The notes beneath the pieces are model-generated. The model was not told where the DNA came from. It saw nothing but the letters and a program-made list of their open reading frames with translations, and did no database searches. DNA of 55,450 nucleotides from JBBDYH01 sp040901795 (GTDB lineage Bacteria > Planctomycetota > Planctomycetia > Pirellulales > JALHPA01): assembly GCA_040901795.1 (NCBI GenBank), contig JBBDYH010000003.1, forward strand, positions 1-55,450. The letters are read 5' to 3'. Shown in pieces: positions 17,157 to 24,891 of the stretch. Position numbers and translations under genes: made by a program. Every line of letters begins with the position of its first letter. Within the stretch, counting starts at the first letter, position 1.

Positions 17157-17235
17157 CCCTCTCGTTCCGCGAGCGGTCCATCACGCGGGAGCGTGATGGC
17201 TACACTAATGCTGCATCGCGGAGGGTGATGGCTAC
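17153..17235. repeat. REP-like cluster between convergent genes
   Basis: A plus-strand unit GTAG-CCCTCTCG..CGAG begins at 17153. Two minus-strand units follow, GTAG-CCATCACG CTCC CGTGATGG (17203-17178) and a degraded copy (17235-17214). The first GTAG supplies the stop of the methyltransferase and the last supplies the stop of the zinc-ribbon gene at 17232. The same two unit types recur inside the kinase gene at 38847-38933. Confidence 0.75.
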
Positions 17236-17708
17236 ACTGTTCGCCGGCAGGCCGGGCAGGTCATGACGTAGCGCGTGATGCCCGAACCGCCAGACCGCTT
17301 GAGCACCATGGCTGAGCCGCAGTGCGGGCAGTACTCCGCCGGCCCCGTCAGCTCGCCGAGTTCGTCACGGTTTTGGCAGGCGACGCAGAGCCGCGTCTCG
17401 GGAAAGATTTCCACCCGCTCCGGCGGGATGGGCACGCCGCAGGAGTCGCACTTACGCGATTCGCCCCATGCTTCGTCGTCGAGCGGCTCGGCGGGTGATG
17501 CGAGGAGAGCCGCATGGTGGCACTGGGGGCACGTAAACCTGCCGGCCGACGTGCGAAATAGTTCCGCCAACATGTCAGTGTCGATATCGCTCATGCTTTT
17601 GATGAGCCGATGGCGCAACAGCCAATCAGTCATTTGCGCGGGACCACAGACTGTTGTCCAGGCACACGCCGGACAGCGGAGGTCGAATTCGGGTGTCGGT
17701 GCAGGCAT
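17232..17708 (-). CDS. multi-zinc-ribbon protein with DksA/TraR-type finger
   Basis: A 158-residue cytoplasmic protein with four Cys pairs or quartets: CPACAWTTVC near the start, CPQCHH near residue 60, the DksA/TraR-type finger CDSCGVPIPPERVEIFP..RLCVACQ at about 87-112, and a last CPHCGSAMVLKR...TCPAC ribbon. The third element is the recognisable DksA-like finger seen in RNA-polymerase secondary-channel binders, but the coiled-coil arm with Asp-x-x-Asp is missing, so a DksA function is not claimed. It is upstream of, and divergent in spacing from, the lut operon, on the same strand. Confidence 0.75.
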   Translation of the reverse strand: MPAPTPEFDLRCPACAWTTVCGPAQMTDWLLRHRLIKSMSDIDTDMLAELFRTSAGRFTCPQCHHAALLASPAEPLDDEAWGESRKCDSCGVPIPPERVEIFPETRLCVACQNRDELGELTGPAEYCPHCGSAMVLKRSGGSGITRYVMTCPACRRTV

Positions 17709-17788
17709 TTTGCTTCAGGGGCAGCACCAGGGCGTGGGCAAGCGTGGACTCGGCCCACCCTACCACTGCGTTGTCGTATCGACGACGG

Positions 17789-18394
17789 CTAAACAAATTG
17801 CTTCATTAAGAACACCGTGAGCGACCGGGCGCCGTGGGCGCCGATCACCAGCGACTGCTCGATGTCGGCCGTCTTCGAGGGTCCGGAAATAAAGCAGCCG
17901 AAGCCGGGCCTCTCGAAACGCAGCCGCTCGTAGGCCTGGTGCATATTGTGAACGATCTCAGTCGCGGGAACGACCAGCGCGACATGTTGGGCGATGATGT
18001 AAATCGCGCGGTGCGGCACGCCTTCATCGGTCACCCACACGGCGGCGTTCTCGGCAACGGAAAAGCGGCCGGGCAACACGGCGAAGTCGATGTCTTCAAG
18101 CTCGTGAGGATCGGCGATGGCATGTGGATCGACGTTGCGGCTTTCAATTCCGGGCACGAGTGAGTAGACTTTTGCGGCCGTGGAGTAAGCGGGCAAGCGC
18201 TCCAGCTCATGGCGAACCTCTTCGATCATTGGAGCGAAAACACAGTTGCCGCCGACGGCTACCAGGACGGTATTGAATTGCGCCGCTGGATCAGCAAACG
18301 TGATCCACTGCCCGTCAGCGAGGTCAGGCAATGCCGCGTCGGGGGGGTGTTGAACGCGAAGTGCACTCAAAATGGCGTGCTTGCTGTCGGACAT
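17789..18394 (-). CDS. lutC: lactate utilisation protein C (LUD domain)
   Basis: A LUD-domain protein of 201 residues. Recognisable features are the central AVLPGRFSVAENAAVWVTDEG, the strand HRAIYIIAQHVALVVP and the C-terminal FISGPSKTADIEQSLVIGAHG signature (motifs given in part), which is diagnostic for LutC/YkgG. The start at 18394 has GAGG five bases upstream. With LutA and LutB it forms the iron-sulphur complex that oxidises L-lactate to pyruvate in characterised bacteria. It is the last gene of the operon and is separated from lutB by a hairpin repeat block, part of which lies directly ahead of its ribosome site. Confidence 0.93.
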   Translation of the reverse strand: MSDSKHAILSALRVQHPPDAALPDLADGQWITFADPAAQFNTVLVAVGGNCVFAPMIEEVRHELERLPAYSTAAKVYSLVPGIESRNVDPHAIADPHELEDIDFAVLPGRFSVAENAAVWVTDEGVPHRAIYIIAQHVALVVPATEIVHNMHQAYERLRFERPGFGCFISGPSKTADIEQSLVIGAHGARSLTVFLMKQFV

Positions 18395-18402
18395 TGTTAC
18401 CT

Positions 18403-18535
18403 CGTTCCCAGGCTCTGCCTGGGAATGCAATGCAGAACAGGCTCTGCCTGCCGATCGCTGCTTGGTGGAGCTATGTCGCGCCACACGAGGCGGAGCCTCG
18501 GGGACGGTGCGTTCCCAGGCGGAGCCTGGGAACGA
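18403..18535. repeat. CGTTCCCAGGC...GCCTGGGAACG hairpins between lutB and lutC
   Basis: Two copies of the palindrome family lie here: CCCAGGCTCTGCCTGGG (18408-18423) and CGTTCCCAGGCGGAGCCTGGGAACG (18510-18534, given as two arms around GGA), with a small GAGGCGGAGCCTC hairpin at 18487-18499. A diverged cousin is at 32761-32785. The spacing between lutB and lutC is otherwise unusually long for this operon, so the block looks like an insertion. Confidence 0.75.
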
Positions 18536-18541
18536 GAACGA

Positions 18542-19915
18542 TCAGCGATTACTTCGATCCCGATAAAGGTCTCGAAAGCTACGCTTCGGTGCCGGCGGCA
18601 GCTCGCGCTGTTGGCCCCACGCGTTGAACCGATGATAAAGCATGAACCGGGGCGCTCGCCGTAGGAACCAGCGGCCGAGCCGGCCAAACAAGCGATAGAG
18701 CCCTGGACGACGGAAGACCGCGCTGGCCAGCCGCATCCCCAGCCGCTTGGTCCACGGAAGGTAACCTTGTACGGCGATCTCGCGGCGCAGCGTGAGAAGC
18801 TGATGGTGCAGATCGATCTTCACCGGGCAAACATCAGTGCATGAGCCGCACAAGCTGCAGGCGTGCGGCAACCCTGCAAACGCCTTCGCGTCGCGCACCG
18901 GCGCGAGGATCGAACCGATGGGCCCAGGAACCGTGGTGCCATAGCTGTGCCCGCCGCTGCGGCGATAGACGGGGCAGGTGTTCATGCACGCACCGCAGCG
19001 GATGCAAGCCAGCGAGCGGCGAAAGTCGTCGCTGCCGACAATATTGCTGCGGCCGTTATCAACCAGCACGATATGCAATTCACCGCCGGGCATGGGACCG
19101 TGAAAGTGGGACGAATACGTGGTAATCGGCTGGCCGGTGGCCGAGCGCGCCAGAAGCCGCAGAAACACGCCCAGGTCCGCGGCGCGAGGCACGAGTTTCT
19201 CGATGCCCATGCAAGCGATGTGTACCTTCGGCAATGAGACGCCGAGGTCGGCATTGCCTTCGTTGGTGCAGACGACCAGCCCGCCGGTCTCAGCCACGGC
19301 GAAGTTGACGCCGGTAATTCCGGCTTCCGCAGCGAGAAATTTCTCGCGCAAATGCCGCCGCGCGGCTTCGGCCAGATAGTTGGGATCGGCGGAGCCTTTC
19401 TCGGTGCCAAGGTGCTCATGAAACAGCTCGCCGATTTCTTCCTTCTTAACGTGAATGCACGGCAGCACGATGTGGCTCGGCGGCTCGCCGGCAAGCTGTA
19501 CGATCCGCTCGCCGAGGTCGGTATCCACCACCTCGATGCCGTGCCGCTCCAGGTACGGGTTGAGGTGGCATTCTTCGGTGAGCATCGACTTGCTCTTCAC
19601 GACGCGGCGAACGCCGTGGGTTTGAAGAATTCCGAGCACAATCTCGTTGTGCTCCGCCGCGTTTCGCGCCCAATGGACTGTCGCGCCGAGCCCCGTCGCG
19701 TTGGCTTCGAACTGTTCGAGCAGGTCGGCCAGGTGGGCAACGGTGTGCGCCTTAATCTGCGAGGCCGCCTCGCGCAGCTCCTCCCATTCCGGAAGCGACT
19801 GAGCTTGCCGATCCCGCTTAACGCGCACCCACCATAGAGATTGGTCGTGCCAGTGCGCACGGTCGGCATTGGCGACGAAGCGGGTGGCGCGTTGGGCGTG
19901 TGCAGTGGCGGGCAT
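18542..19915 (-). CDS. lutB: lactate utilisation protein B (Fe-S, LUD domain)
   Basis: A 457-residue iron-sulphur protein of the LutB/YkgF family. The N-terminal two thirds form a LUD domain (AAEHNEIVLGIL, KSKSMLTEECHLNPYLE, VVDTDLGERIVQL, ETGGLVVCTNEGNADL). Two [4Fe-4S] cluster motifs follow: C304-C307-C310-C314 in CIRCGACMNTCP and C353-C356-C359-C363 in CSLCGSCTDVCP. A C-terminal helical segment is basic. It would pass electrons from lactate oxidation to the quinone pool or a partner. The start at 19915 lies three bases after the lutA stop, indicating coupling. Confidence 0.95.
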   Translation of the reverse strand: MPATAHAQRATRFVANADRAHWHDQSLWWVRVKRDRQAQSLPEWEELREAASQIKAHTVAHLADLLEQFEANATGLGATVHWARNAAEHNEIVLGILQTHGVRRVVKSKSMLTEECHLNPYLERHGIEVVDTDLGERIVQLAGEPPSHIVLPCIHVKKEEIGELFHEHLGTEKGSADPNYLAEAARRHLREKFLAAEAGITGVNFAVAETGGLVVCTNEGNADLGVSLPKVHIACMGIEKLVPRAADLGVFLRLLARSATGQPITTYSSHFHGPMPGGELHIVLVDNGRSNIVGSDDFRRSLACIRCGACMNTCPVYRRSGGHSYGTTVPGPIGSILAPVRDAKAFAGLPHACSLCGSCTDVCPVKIDLHHQLLTLRREIAVQGYLPWTKRLGMRLASAVFRRPGLYRLFGRLGRWFLRRAPRFMLYHRFNAWGQQRELPPAPKRSFRDLYRDRSNR

Positions 19916-19918
19916 TGA

Positions 19919-20815
19919 TCAACGTACGGAGTTGCGGCCCGTTGGGCCTTGAGCAACTTGCGGCGACACCGGTTCCCCAGGGCTTCGCCCTGGGCTTTCG
20001 AGTGCGCGGCCTTTAGCCGCGTCCGAATGCTGAACCCTGAACCCTGAACCCTGAACCCTCCCAATCGCTTCGACGAGCAGTTCGGCGATGTGCATTACAC
20101 GGAGCGACTGGCGGTCGCGGCGAATGAGTCCCTCCAGGTGCATCAGGCACGACATGTCGTTGGCGGTCATCACTTGGGCGCCGGCTTGCAGATGATCATG
20201 GATGCGGTCTCGACCCATCATGCAACTTACCGCCTCTTCGCTGACGGCGAATGTGCCGCCGAAGCCGCAACATTCATCCGGGCGGGCCAGTTCGACGAGT
20301 TCGATCCCGTCGAGCGATGCCAAGAGCTGCCGGGCTTTATTGTAGGGCCGCCCGACCAGTTCCGACGAGCTGGCCAACCGCAGCTCACGCAGGCCATGGC
20401 AGCTTTGGTGCAATCCCACACGGTGCGGAAAAGCGCCCTCGATCGCAGTCACACCGAGCACATCGATGAGAAACTCGGTCAGCTCAAATGTCTTTGTGCG
20501 GACGCGGTCGTAGTCTCGCTCGCGGGGACCCCCCGGCGGAAAGTATTCATGGTAGTGGTGGCGCACCATCGCCACGCAGCTACCGGAGGGGGCCACGATG
20601 TATTCGTAGGGCGCAAAGATTTCGACGAAGCGGTGAGCGAGCGGCTCCGCGTCGGCCGTGCAGCCGACATTGGCCATCGGTTGACCGCAACAGGTTTGCG
20701 CCTGGGGAAAATCCAGCTCGACGCCGAACCGCGCGAGCAGCTCCACGGTCGCCATTCCCACCTGCGGATAAAGCTGGTCGATGTAGCAGGGGATAAACAG
20801 ACCAACCTTGGGCAT
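19919..20815 (-). CDS. lutA: lactate utilisation protein A, with repeat-encoded C-terminal tail
   Basis: CCG-domain iron-sulphur protein (LutA/YkgE). The opening MPKVGLFIPCYIDQLYPQ and two cysteine-rich CCG motifs, TCCGQPMANVGC (about 42-52) and ECCGFGG (about 190), are characteristic, as is LHQSCHGLREL. The family sequence ends near residue 249 (IAELLVEAIGR). The remaining about 49 residues (RVQGSGFRVQ onward) are encoded by TGAACCC tandem units and hairpin repeats at 19930-20058, and the frame stays open until three bases before the lutB start. The tail is therefore probably an insertion that kept the frame. It is the first gene of the lut operon. Confidence 0.93.
   Translation of the reverse strand: MPKVGLFIPCYIDQLYPQVGMATVELLARFGVELDFPQAQTCCGQPMANVGCTADAEPLAHRFVEIFAPYEYIVAPSGSCVAMVRHHYHEYFPPGGPRERDYDRVRTKTFELTEFLIDVLGVTAIEGAFPHRVGLHQSCHGLRELRLASSSELVGRPYNKARQLLASLDGIELVELARPDECCGFGGTFAVSEEAVSCMMGRDRIHDHLQAGAQVMTANDMSCLMHLEGLIRRDRQSLRVMHIAELLVEAIGRVQGSGFRVQHSDAAKGRALESPGRSPGEPVSPQVAQGPTGRNSVR
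19930..20058. repeat. hairpin repeats plus TGAACCC x4 tandem inside the lutA 3' end
   Basis: Four exact TGAACCC units occupy 20031-20058. Beside them are the hairpins CCCAGGGCTTCGCCCTGGG (19976-19994) and GCGGCCTTTAGCCGC (20006-20020). The same tandem unit is found before xylA at 44526-44554 and in degraded form inside the kinase gene near 38797-38840. Confidence 0.8.
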
Positions 20816-20817
20816 GT

Positions 20818-20929
20818 GGAGTGCGGCGACTTGTCGCCGCTTTCTTTTTCAAACAGTTTCGCACGCCATAATCCGTGGTTTAGTGGAACCGTATTTGAAA
20901 TCCAAAGCGATGACGAGTCATCGCACTCC
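20818..20929. repeat. GGAG-led REP-like inverted pair
   Basis: The plus-strand arm GGAG-TGCGGCGAC-TT-GTCGCCGC followed by TTTCTTTTTC begins at 20818. The facing arm on the minus strand, GGAG-TGCGATGAC-TC-GTCATCGC, begins at 20929. The hairpins differ in sequence but covary, so base pairing is kept. A third copy pair of this family lies inside the kinase gene at 39100-39200. Confidence 0.75.
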
Positions 20930-20939
20930 AAATACGGTC

Positions 20940-22520
20940 TCACTTCGCCAAACACCATTGTACCGCGTTGGCCAAGAGCCGCACGAAGCTGTCGTTCTTG
21001 AAGTCGTCCTCGTGGCCCAGCGAGGTGTAGACGATCCGCGACTTGCCGTAAACGTTGATCCAGGCCGCCGGCTCGAGCTGGGCCTTAGCAATCGAGCCCA
21101 TCAAAAGCGGTGTCGCGGTCTTCATCAATGGCCGCGTTTTATATAGAGAGCCACCGGACGAAAACGGCAGCGTGACGTCTTTGAGGACCGGATGCCCGCT
21201 CGCGCCGTCGGCCAGGCTCACAACAGGCGCGTCGGTCTTGCCGAAGTGGCCCGTGTAGTTGCCGCCTAGCACTTCAGGATCGAACGTCGGCCACTGCGCG
21301 GAACCCTCGTTGCCCTTGCCGCGGGCGTCGAAGGCGTGACTCGCTGTGCGAATGCCGACGAGCGGCTTGCCGGCGGCCAGATGCCGGCGAATCGCCGCCA
21401 GATCGCGCGCCGGCAGCGCCTGCCGCCGAATGCTGATCAACAGCAAGTCGGCATCCGCAAGCGCATCGCTCAGGCCCGGGATTTGATGCTTCTGTGGGTC
21501 ACCCTGCAGCACCGCGCAATCGTACCCGAGTCTCGTTTCCAGCGCCGCGGCCGCGAACACCGGCAGCGTCTCGTCGGTTTTGTACTCCGGCTCCGAGATG
21601 GCAATCACGATTCGCGGCCGCACGTCCCCCTTGAAGCGAAAGGGCGCTTCGTCTAGCAACTGGTCGGAGCTAATCGTCGAGCAGACGTACTTCTCGATGT
21701 GCTCGACGATCAGGTGTGTGCCGCGGAAGTGGTTGACATAGGGCCACGCCTTGGGGCTGTACATTGTGTCGGTCAGATCGCGGACGAGCACCGTGTTCTT
21801 GCCGAAGCGGCTCATGTTCCGCAGGCCGAATGGGCGGCCAAGCACGCACATGTTCGTGTGCACGCCACAGAGCATGACGTTCTTGATGCCGCGATCCTCG
21901 AGAATGCTCCAGATCTCGCTTCCCACGGCCGAAATGTAATCGCGATTTTCGTCGATCTTGATGGCGTCGATCTGCCGCGACCAGGCCTGATGACTCTTGG
22001 GCGGGTTTACAGCATCACAGCCGCCATCGCTCTGATCGATCGGGTATTTTCCCTGCTCCTCCGCGGGGATGCTTTTGCACCAGGTATCGATTCCTTCGGG
22101 CAGGTTGGCGACTTTGGCGATTGCCGCAGCGCGCTTGCGAGCGGCGTGGTCGGCGTAGAAGTCCATGCACTCGCTCGGAGCATGAACGACAAGTGCCCCG
22201 CGCTCGCGGCAAGCGGCGGCGAATCGATCGATCCGCGGGGCAATTTCTGCCACGCGAGCCGAAGCGGTGGGGCACCAATGTTTGTCCCACATGTCGCAGA
22301 TGATGATGGCCGTTTGATCGGCTCGCCATTCGGCCGGCGTGAATGTAACGCGGAAGCTGTCGCCGTTTGAGTCGCTGGCGGTGCGCGAGCGGAGGGTTAG
22401 CGTCAGAACGTTCTGGTTGTTTTCGGCCGCAGCCAAGCGCGCGCAGTTAATCGAGTGCATCGCCAGGGTGCAAACGATCAACGACGACAACGTGAGCCAG
22501 CGGCAGCAGATGCGATTCAT
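20940..22520 (-). CDS. secreted isochorismatase-like hydrolase fused to a ThuA-like domain
   Basis: A 526-residue exported protein with two enzymatic folds. After a signal peptide (TLSSLIVCTLAMHSI) comes a cysteine hydrolase domain of the isochorismatase superfamily (about 65-300): the catalytic Asp is in IIICDMWDKHWC and the catalytic Cys in LCGVHTNMCVLGRPFGLR. The C-terminal ~215 residues are a ThuA/class I glutamine amidotransferase-like domain (LLISIRRQALP, VGIRTASHAF, GGNYTGHFG, WINVYGKSRIVYTSLGHEDDF in pieces), often tied to sugar metabolism in planctomycetes. I use the ATG at 22520, with GAGG six bases upstream. Substrates are unknown. Confidence 0.85.
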   Translation of the reverse strand: MNRICCRWLTLSSLIVCTLAMHSINCARLAAAENNQNVLTLTLRSRTASDSNGDSFRVTFTPAEWRADQTAIIICDMWDKHWCPTASARVAEIAPRIDRFAAACRERGALVVHAPSECMDFYADHAARKRAAAIAKVANLPEGIDTWCKSIPAEEQGKYPIDQSDGGCDAVNPPKSHQAWSRQIDAIKIDENRDYISAVGSEIWSILEDRGIKNVMLCGVHTNMCVLGRPFGLRNMSRFGKNTVLVRDLTDTMYSPKAWPYVNHFRGTHLIVEHIEKYVCSTISSDQLLDEAPFRFKGDVRPRIVIAISEPEYKTDETLPVFAAAALETRLGYDCAVLQGDPQKHQIPGLSDALADADLLLISIRRQALPARDLAAIRRHLAAGKPLVGIRTASHAFDARGKGNEGSAQWPTFDPEVLGGNYTGHFGKTDAPVVSLADGASGHPVLKDVTLPFSSGGSLYKTRPLMKTATPLLMGSIAKAQLEPAAWINVYGKSRIVYTSLGHEDDFKNDSFVRLLANAVQWCLAK

Positions 22521-22635
22521 GGCAAACCTCACAGGCCAGGCGCTCAGAGACCGGAACCATTCCAGGCTGACGCGAATCGGTAGTTTAGTTCTGCGAATGG
22601 CGGGTGTCTATCACGTGGCCGCGTCTCTCACGTGG

Positions 22636-22677
22636 GCGAGTCTCTCCGAGACTCGCATCGCGTCTCGGAGAGACGCG
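22636..22677. repeat. paired GAGACTCGC / GAGACGCG hairpins
   Basis: Two adjacent perfect hairpins, GCGAGTCTC-TCC-GAGACTCGC (22636-22656) and CGCGTCTC-GGA-GAGACGCG (22659-22677), lie between divergent genes just upstream of the SDR promoter. They share the short-loop design of the other hairpins in the window but lack a clear GTAG foot. Confidence 0.65.
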
Positions 22678-22697
22678 ACCACGTGTAGCCGGTCTGT

Positions 22698-22703
22698 TAT
22701 AAT
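22698..22703 (+). promoter_or_regulatory. -10 box upstream of the SDR gene
   Basis: A perfect TATAAT at 22698-22703 lies 37 bases before the SDR start codon. No good -35 hexamer is visible at the expected distance, where a hairpin repeat ends, so the promoter may be weak, extended or activator-dependent. Confidence 0.45.
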
Positions 22704-22739
22704 GCCCGCCTTCTGTCAGAGCACTTGGAGGACGTACTC

Positions 22740-23597
22740 ATGCCCAATCCGCTGCCCGGCGATGTGAGCGAAATCAAACAGCCTACCTACGCCATCGCCA
22801 AGCCGCTGCGTGGACAAAAAGCGCTGGTTACGGGGGCCTCGTCGGGCATTGGCAAGGGGATCGCGATTGCGCTGGGAATGGCCGGGGCGGATGTGGTCGT
22901 GAATTACCGCTCGCGGAAGGAAGGCGCCGTGGACGCGGTCGCTCAGATCGAGCGCTACGGTTGCCGTGCCGTTGCCCACCAGTGCGACGTATCGAAGGAA
23001 GACGAAGTACAGGCGATGATTCGCCGGATGTGCGACCAGTTTGGCACCATCGATATCCTGGTGAACAACTCGGGGCATCAGATGGATGCCCGCTTTGAGG
23101 ACATGACCCTCGAACAATGGAACGGCGTCCTCGCCACGAACCTCACGGGGCAGTTCCTCTGTGCCCGCGAGGCGGTGCGCGAGTTCAAGCGACGCGGAGT
23201 GCGAGAAGGAATCTCGCGGGCGGCCGGCAAGATCATTTGTATCAGCAGCGTGCATGAAATCATTCCCTGGGGCGGTCATGTGAACTATGCCGCTTCCAAG
23301 GGAGGCGTGATGTTGTTCATGAAGAGCCTGGCGCAGGAGGTGGCTCACTTGAAGATTCGAGTCAACAGCATCACTCCGGGGGCAATTCGCACGCCGATCA
23401 ACACGGCGGCCTGGAGCACGCCGGAGGCCTATCACGAGCTGTTGAAGCTGATTCCCGTCAAGCGGATCGGCGAGGTAGAGGAGGTGGGTCATGCCGCCGT
23501 CTGGCTGGCATCGGACGAATCGGACTACATTCACGGCGTCAGTCTGGTCATCGACGGTGGGATGACGCTGTATCCGGGGTTTGAGTCGGGAGGGTGA
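22740..23597 (+). CDS. short-chain dehydrogenase/reductase (glucose 1-dehydrogenase-like)
   Basis: A 285-residue NAD(P)-dependent oxidoreductase of the classical SDR family. The cofactor loop is TGASSGIGKGIA (about 33-44), the structural motif is NNSG (about 105), the catalytic Ser lies in ICISSVHE, and the Tyr-Lys pair is YAASKGG. The family end motif DESDYIHGVSLVIDGGM is complete. GGAGG stands eight bases before the ATG at 22740; a TTG five codons earlier is less likely. The VVVNYRSRKE sequence after strand 2 suggests preference for NADP. Relatives include glucose 1-dehydrogenases, but the substrate is not certain. Confidence 0.9.
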   Translation: MPNPLPGDVSEIKQPTYAIAKPLRGQKALVTGASSGIGKGIAIALGMAGADVVVNYRSRKEGAVDAVAQIERYGCRAVAHQCDVSKEDEVQAMIRRMCDQFGTIDILVNNSGHQMDARFEDMTLEQWNGVLATNLTGQFLCAREAVREFKRRGVREGISRAAGKIICISSVHEIIPWGGHVNYAASKGGVMLFMKSLAQEVAHLKIRVNSITPGAIRTPINTAAWSTPEAYHELLKLIPVKRIGEVEEVGHAAVWLASDESDYIHGVSLVIDGGMTLYPGFESGG

Positions 23598-23619
23598 GAG
23601 GTCGCGGGTTTCAGGGGTT

Positions 23620-23665
23620 GGAGTTCAGCCTTCAGGCTGTGCAGGCAAGCTAAAGCTTGAACTCC
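23620..23665. repeat. GGAG-led REP-like inverted pair
   Basis: Plus-strand GGAG-TTCAGCCT-TC-AGGCTG begins at 23620 and minus-strand GGAG-TTCAAGCT-TT-AGCTTG begins at 23665. They face each other between the convergent SDR and thioesterase genes. The second arm matches the single copy at 7709-7729 and the tandem copies at 33519-33563. Confidence 0.75.
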
Positions 23666-23719
23666 AACGGTTCAGAGCCGCGGCGTCCCCACCGCGTGGC
23701 AGGCGTCAGGCTTAGCGCG

Positions 23720-24193
23720 TCAGGTAAACGCCCGCTTCTCAAACACCTCGATCTTCTCCCGGATATCGTCTGGCACGGGCGTTGGCTTCTGTTGGCGATA
23801 ATCAAAGGTGACGATCGTCGATTTCCCGTCGGCCACGACCGCTTGCTGCTGCGTGCTGAACAAGACGTGCTCCATCTCGAAGCTCGTGCGCCCGATGCGG
23901 CTGATCCGGGCTCCGACCGACACTGTGTCGGGATAGGCCAGTTGGCGGCGGTAGTTACAGGTGATTGCCGCCAAAATTGGCCCGAGGCCGGCGGTATGAT
24001 AGAGGTCCTTCAGGCCAATCTGTTCCAGGTACGCGATCCTGGCTGACTCGAACCAGCGGAAGTAGACCACGTTGTTGACGTGCTGGTACGCGTCCATATC
24101 GCCCCATTGGACAGGGAGCTGGATCACCGTAGGAAAGCCGGCCAGCGCGCTCGTAACAGGCTGATCGTGCACAGTTCTGTCCCGCGGAGGCAC
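23720..24193 (-). CDS. acyl-CoA thioesterase, 4HBT hotdog fold
   Basis: A 157-residue hotdog-fold thioesterase. The catalytic signature WGDMDAYQHVNNVVYFRWFE (about 31-50) contains the Asp of the 4-hydroxybenzoyl-CoA/YbgC type active site, and the rest follows the usual strand order (LAAITCNYRRQL, GARISRIGRTSFEMEH). It hydrolyses acyl-CoA thioesters in related enzymes; chain-length preference is not visible. The start is a GTG at 24193 in this reading, with another GTG seven codons in; neither has a strong ribosome site. Confidence 0.9.
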   Translation of the reverse strand: MPPRDRTVHDQPVTSALAGFPTVIQLPVQWGDMDAYQHVNNVVYFRWFESARIAYLEQIGLKDLYHTAGLGPILAAITCNYRRQLAYPDTVSVGARISRIGRTSFEMEHVLFSTQQQAVVADGKSTIVTFDYRQQKPTPVPDDIREKIEVFEKRAFT

Positions 24194-24301
24194 ATTAACA
24201 GCAGGAAAAAAAGGAAACGAAGGCCGGCAATCGGTCGAAAGATGCGAACCTGATAACGCAGGATAGAAAGATACCCCCGGGCGGCAAGCTCAGCAAATAG
24301 A

Positions 24302-24343
24302 GCTTGCGCGTGGCGGCGCGTTTTTCTGAAGCGTCGCGCAAGC
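24302..24343 (-). terminator. hairpin after the 24347 gene
   Basis: GCTTGCGCG at 24302-24310 pairs perfectly with CGCGCAAGC at 24335-24343, just past the stop of the small minus-strand gene. The loop is long and holds the T run, so a classical intrinsic terminator is uncertain; it could simply stabilise the transcript end. Confidence 0.35.
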
Positions 24344-24346
24344 GCC

Positions 24347-24643
24347 TCAGTGTTTCGGCACCGATTCCTCGACCAGCCAGATCAAGGACCGCGACTGTTG
24401 TGGTGGCTTTACCTTCCCGCTCAAGTGAGCCACATAGACAGTCTCGGCTGCCACAATTCGGCCCGGCGGGTCGCCCAGGCTCGTGCAGAGCACAATAACT
24501 TGCCGCACGGCGAACGTAGACACGACATTTTCGAAGTGCTGCTCCACCGCGCCCTTGACGTCGGAGAAGACGCCGGTGACGTCAATTTCGCCAACCAGGT
24601 CCAGCCCCGCCTCGTCGCTCAATGAAAAGAAACGGAATTGCAT
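24347..24643 (-). CDS. small hypothetical protein, 98 aa
   Basis: Not recognised. The 98-residue product has a balanced, soluble composition with alternating strands and helices (FRFFSLSDEAGLDLVGEIDV, quoted in part, then VVSTFAVRQVIVLCTSLG and TVYVAHLSGKVK). GGAG lies six bases before the ATG. An element resembling the one before the LEPR-XLL gene at 26714-26775 lies about 65 bases upstream, which suggests shared control with the glycosyltransferase operon. The opposite-strand frame is richer in histidine and arginine and is judged a shadow. Confidence 0.6.
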   Translation of the reverse strand: MQFRFFSLSDEAGLDLVGEIDVTGVFSDVKGAVEQHFENVVSTFAVRQVIVLCTSLGDPPGRIVAAETVYVAHLSGKVKPPQQSRSLIWLVEESVPKH

Positions 24644-24706
24644 GTTGATCTCCGGACAGGCCCCTATCCTGTGCCAGAAGGGTGATGAAATGTCCTCCTC
24701 GATGGG

Positions 24707-24760
24707 CTAGGTAGCGAAACCGGACGGAAAGCGGACAAAGATAATAAGAAAGTTTTTGTG
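24707..24760 (-). promoter_or_regulatory. shared GTCCG-TTTC element upstream of the 24643 gene
   Basis: Read on the minus strand the region contains TTTCTTA, then TTTGTCCGCTTTCCGTCCGG and TTTCGCTACCTAGCC. The two GTCCG(C/G)TTTC units are spaced by 11 bases, about one helical turn. A very similar block stands upstream of the LEPR-XLL gene at 26714-26775. Its position suggests a promoter or activator site; which regulator reads it is unknown. Confidence 0.45.
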
Positions 24761-24891
24761 GTTGACTATCACATCGCCACCGAGCGGTTGCAGAATCACC
24801 ATAACTAACTGGGTTCTAAGGTGTTACGGAGACCTCCTTGCATCGGAGACGCACGAGGCTTGGGCCGTCTTTTCAACGGATGGCAGCGGCG

